From the NCBI GenBank assembly GCA_027018975.1, contig JALUXN010000277.1, forward strand, positions 1-7,103: DNA of 7,103 nucleotides, given 5' to 3'. Both the position numbers and the translations under genes were made by a program. This DNA comes from Mariprofundaceae bacterium. GTDB lineage: Bacteria > Pseudomonadota > Zetaproteobacteria > Mariprofundales > Mariprofundaceae. Positions 5,604 to 7,103 of the stretch are shown piece after piece (position 1 is the stretch's first letter; each line of letters starts with the position of its first letter). The notes under the pieces were generated by a model. It did no database searches, was not told the origin of the DNA, and saw only the letters and a list, made by a program, of their open reading frames with translations.

Positions 5604-6241
5604 GCCGCATCCCAAAGCGCAGTCAATAGCGCCGCCTCGGCCTCAATCTGCGCCGGATTACCACTGCCGAACAGGCCGGAGATCACCGCCGCACAATCCG
5701 CGCCCGCCGCCTTCACCTGCGCCACATTGTCGCGCGTGATGCCGCCAATGGCGCAGATATTGGCGTCGGCAAACATCGCCCGCGCCTTCTGCAGTCGCGC
5801 CAAGCCGATCTCCGGCACCTCCGGCTTGCTGCGCGTCGCCCAGATTGCGCCGAAGGAGACATAATCCGCCCCATCACGCAGCGCCGAGAGCGCAAAGGCT
5901 GCATCGGCACGGCAGGTGATCCCGACTAGCAACTCATCGCCCACGTCACTGCGCAGCTGCAGCAGATTCGGCACATCATCGCGGCCGAGATGGACACCAT
6001 CGGCCTCGCAATCCTGCGCCAGCGTCACCGAGTCATTAACAATCAATCGCGCCTCAAACTCGTGACACAGGCCGCGCAACGCCCTAGCGCGCTTGATCGC
6101 CCGCTTATAACCCTGTTTCTTATCGCGAAACTGCAGCGTGCGCACGCCCCCCTTGAGCGCTGCCGCAGCGCGCGCCAGCAGATCGGCATCATCGAGATCG
6201 GCCGGCAAAATGCCATAGATGCCAGTGATCCGCTTAGTCAT
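5600..6241 (-). CDS. thiE: Thiamine-phosphate synthase
   Basis: ThiE couples HMP-PP with thiazole phosphate (HET-P) to form thiamine phosphate. The 213-residue TIM barrel carries the expected binding residues: QFRDK (37-41), IVND (67-70, with Asp70 a likely Mg2+ ligand), DGVHLGRDD (81-89), ADYVSFGAIWATRSKP (125-140, the loop that is PTxTK in Bacillus subtilis ThiE), AIGGI (164-168), and VISGLF (186-191) for the phosphate. ATRSK replaces the second loop Thr with Ser, a conservative change. The ATG overlaps the end of gph by 8 nt, and the stop overlaps the thiD start by 4 nt, so the three genes are coupled. No TPP riboswitch (THI box) was recognised upstream of gph within the window. Confidence 0.92.
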   Translation of the reverse strand: MTKRITGIYGILPADLDDADLLARAAAALKGGVRTLQFRDKKQGYKRAIKRARALRGLCHEFEARLIVNDSVTLAQDCEADGVHLGRDDVPNLLQLRSDVGDELLVGITCRADAAFALSALRDGADYVSFGAIWATRSKPEVPEIGLARLQKARAMFADANICAIGGITRDNVAQVKAAGADCAAVISGLFGSGNPAQIEAEAALLTALWDAA

Positions 6242-6896
6242 GCGCCACCAATTGCAGCAGATCGGTGAATTTGGTCAGCGCAAAGAGGCGATCGGCATAC
6301 TCCGCTGGCATCGCTTGATAGCCATGCTCGGCGAACGCAACCGTATGGCAGCCGGCATTGAAACCCGCCTCCACATCGAAACGGGTATCGCCCACCATCA
6401 CCGTCTCACTCGGCTCCACACCCATCGCGCGGCAGCACGCAAACAGCATGTCAGGCGCCGGCTTCTTGGCAAAGCCATCCTCCGGCGACAGCGCCATGGT
6501 CAGATAAGGGGACAGCCCCAGCTGATCGAGCACCTTTACCCGCGCCTTGGCCGGCTTGGCAGTCACGCACGACATCGGAATCCCCGCCGCCTTCAAGTGA
6601 TCCAGCACTTCCATGACGCCGGGAAACGGCTTGCCGAAATCGGCCGGATGCTGCTCATAAATATCGGCGAAGGCGTGATAGAGCGCCATCGTCTCTTCAT
6701 GCTCCATCGGCAACCCAAGCACATTGGCCGCCAACTTATGCGCCCCGCCACCCACATGCGGCTGCGTCTCTTCTAACGTCAGCTGCAGATCATATCCCAA
6801 CGACTTCAACGCCCGGTTCGCATTGGCCTGAATATCCGGCAACGCATCCACCAGCGTCCCGTCCAGATCAAAAATAAATGCTTTTGGTTGACTCAT
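6234..6896 (-). CDS. gph: HAD-superfamily phosphatase, phosphoglycolate phosphatase-like
   Basis: This is a cytosolic HAD subfamily IA hydrolase of 220 residues. Motif I is DLDGTLVD (10-17; nucleophile Asp10, general acid Asp12). Motif II is in CVTAKP (110-115, Thr112). Motif III is KKPAPD (144-149, Lys145). Motif IV is VGDTRFDVEAG (168-178, Asp170 and Asp174). A helical cap fills about residues 16-85. Overall it resembles Gph, which removes 2-phosphoglycolate, but the usual VTNKP reads VTAKP here, and HAD substrates are hard to predict. The ATG at 6896 is supported by AAGGAG 6 nt upstream and by the motif starting at residue 7. A frame open to 6971 would add 25 residues encoded by a REP palindrome and leader. 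The gene is first of an overlapping gph-thiE-thiD operon, so a thiamine-intermediate phosphatase is an alternative function. Confidence 0.82.
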   Translation of the reverse strand: MSQPKAFIFDLDGTLVDALPDIQANANRALKSLGYDLQLTLEETQPHVGGGAHKLAANVLGLPMEHEETMALYHAFADIYEQHPADFGKPFPGVMEVLDHLKAAGIPMSCVTAKPAKARVKVLDQLGLSPYLTMALSPEDGFAKKPAPDMLFACCRAMGVEPSETVMVGDTRFDVEAGFNAGCHTVAFAEHGYQAMPAEYADRLFALTKFTDLLQLVAHD

Positions 6897-6902
6897 GTCA
6901 CT

Positions 6903-6908
6903 CTCCTT
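6903..6908 (-). promoter_or_regulatory. Shine-Dalgarno site fixing the gph start
   Basis: AAGGAG on the minus strand is followed by a 6-nt spacer and then the ATG at 6896. It places translation start downstream of the REP-derived open frame. A second in-frame ATG at 6914 lies upstream of this site and has no comparable signal. Confidence 0.75.
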
Positions 6909-6938
6909 TTTCATGTTCACGCAGTGCTGGGTAGCCCT

Positions 6939-6965
6939 GTGTGGATTCCCGCCTGCGCGGGAATG
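6939..6965 (-). repeat. REP-like palindrome, copy upstream of gph
   Basis: ATTCCCGC (6945-6952) and GCGGGAAT (6957-6964) form a perfect 8-bp stem around CTGC. The pattern ATTCCC-N8-GGGAAT is the core of widespread proteobacterial extragenic palindromes (the same core as the neisserial dRS3 repeat). Read on the minus strand, the 27-nt unit matches the copy at 7065-7091 at 24 of 27 positions. It ends 43 bp from the gph start, so it lies in the gph leader or promoter zone. Confidence 0.8.
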
Positions 6966-7064
6966 ACGCATTTTTTTACCGCTTGCAGAATCGAATCACC
7001 TTCACGATCGCCCCTCAAACGCTCTATTACCATACAATGCCAACCCCGCACCGATACCACCGTT
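6966..7064. other. Spacer between the paired palindromes
   Basis: This 99-bp stretch lies between the inverted REP copies and has no credible coding potential. It should contain the promoter of gph-thiE-thiD unless that lies beyond the right edge, but I could not pick a convincing -35/-10 pair. No THI-box-like element was recognised. Confidence 0.4.
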
Positions 7065-7091
7065 CATTCCCGTGCAAGCGGGAATCCATAC
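7065..7091 (+). repeat. REP-like palindrome, second copy of an inverted pair
   Basis: ATTCCCG (7066-7072) and CGGGAAT (7079-7085) form a 7-bp stem, extended by one T.G wobble around GCAA. It faces the copy at 6939-6965 in the opposite orientation with 99 bp between them. This is the two-palindrome layout called a REPIN or BIME when mobilised as a unit by RAYT transposases. The core is again ATTCCC-N8-GGGAAT. Confidence 0.8.
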
Positions 7092-7103
7092 ACTCACTGA
7101 ATG

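Noticed and set aside
5205..5864. 219-codon plus-strand open frame across the thiD-thiE junction
   Set aside because: It is Arg/Gln/His-rich in the way typical of antisense translation of GC-rich genes, and both minus-strand genes there carry complete catalytic motifs.
6939..7091. CRISPR-like repeat pair
   Set aside because: There are only two copies, in inverted orientation, each a self-complementary hairpin. This fits REP elements, not a direct-repeat array.
6897..7103. TPP riboswitch ahead of the thiamine operon
   Set aside because: No THI-box core such as CTGAGA with its partner segments could be found on the minus strand between gph and the right edge. One could exist beyond the window.

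Overview
This 7.1-kb window looks like an ordinary stretch of gammaproteobacterial chromosome. All seven recognisable protein genes lie on the minus strand. The gene set (TolB, a YajR-type MFS transporter, a full-length SspA, Gph and ThiE/ThiD) fits Gammaproteobacteria, as do the GC-rich coding sequence and the extragenic palindromes of the ATTCCC-N8-GGGAAT type. The sequence alone does not identify genus or species.

In order of transcription (right to left), the genes are: gph-like HAD phosphatase (6896-6234), thiE (6241-5600), thiD (5603-4839), sspA (4741-4148), an M50 site-2-protease-like membrane protein (4111-3449), a YajR-like MFS transporter (3371-2019) and tolB (1568-303). gph, thiE and thiD overlap by 8 and 4 nt and are almost certainly one translationally coupled operon. 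ThiD makes HMP-PP and ThiE joins it to the thiazole phosphate to give thiamine phosphate. sspA has its own strong Shine-Dalgarno site and a possible promoter in the 97-bp gap after thiD. The M50 gene follows sspA after 36 bp. A good intrinsic terminator, with an alternative competing hairpin, sits between the M50 gene and the MFS gene.

The non-coding DNA holds most of the unusual material. At the left edge (6-147) is a 142-bp element bounded by perfect 12-bp inverted repeats starting GTAAC. It is flanked by what looks like an 8-bp target duplication, of which five left-hand bases are inside the window. This is what a non-autonomous IS66-family element would look like. One REP-like palindrome lies at about 195-225, and two more form an inverted pair (REPIN-like) at 6939-7091, just upstream of gph. 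The 450-bp gap between the MFS gene and tolB (1569-2018) has a tract of about 18% GC and a tight cluster of DnaA-box-like 9-mers, including a perfect TTATCCACA inside a 10+1+10 palindrome. That gap resembles a replication-origin or DnaA-regulated element.

I see no defence system, CRISPR array, prophage, RNA gene or clearly novel multi-gene system. The best leads are the DnaA-box/AT-rich gap, the IS66-like miniature element, the REPIN upstream of gph, and a tolB without pal immediately downstream or tolQRA nearby.
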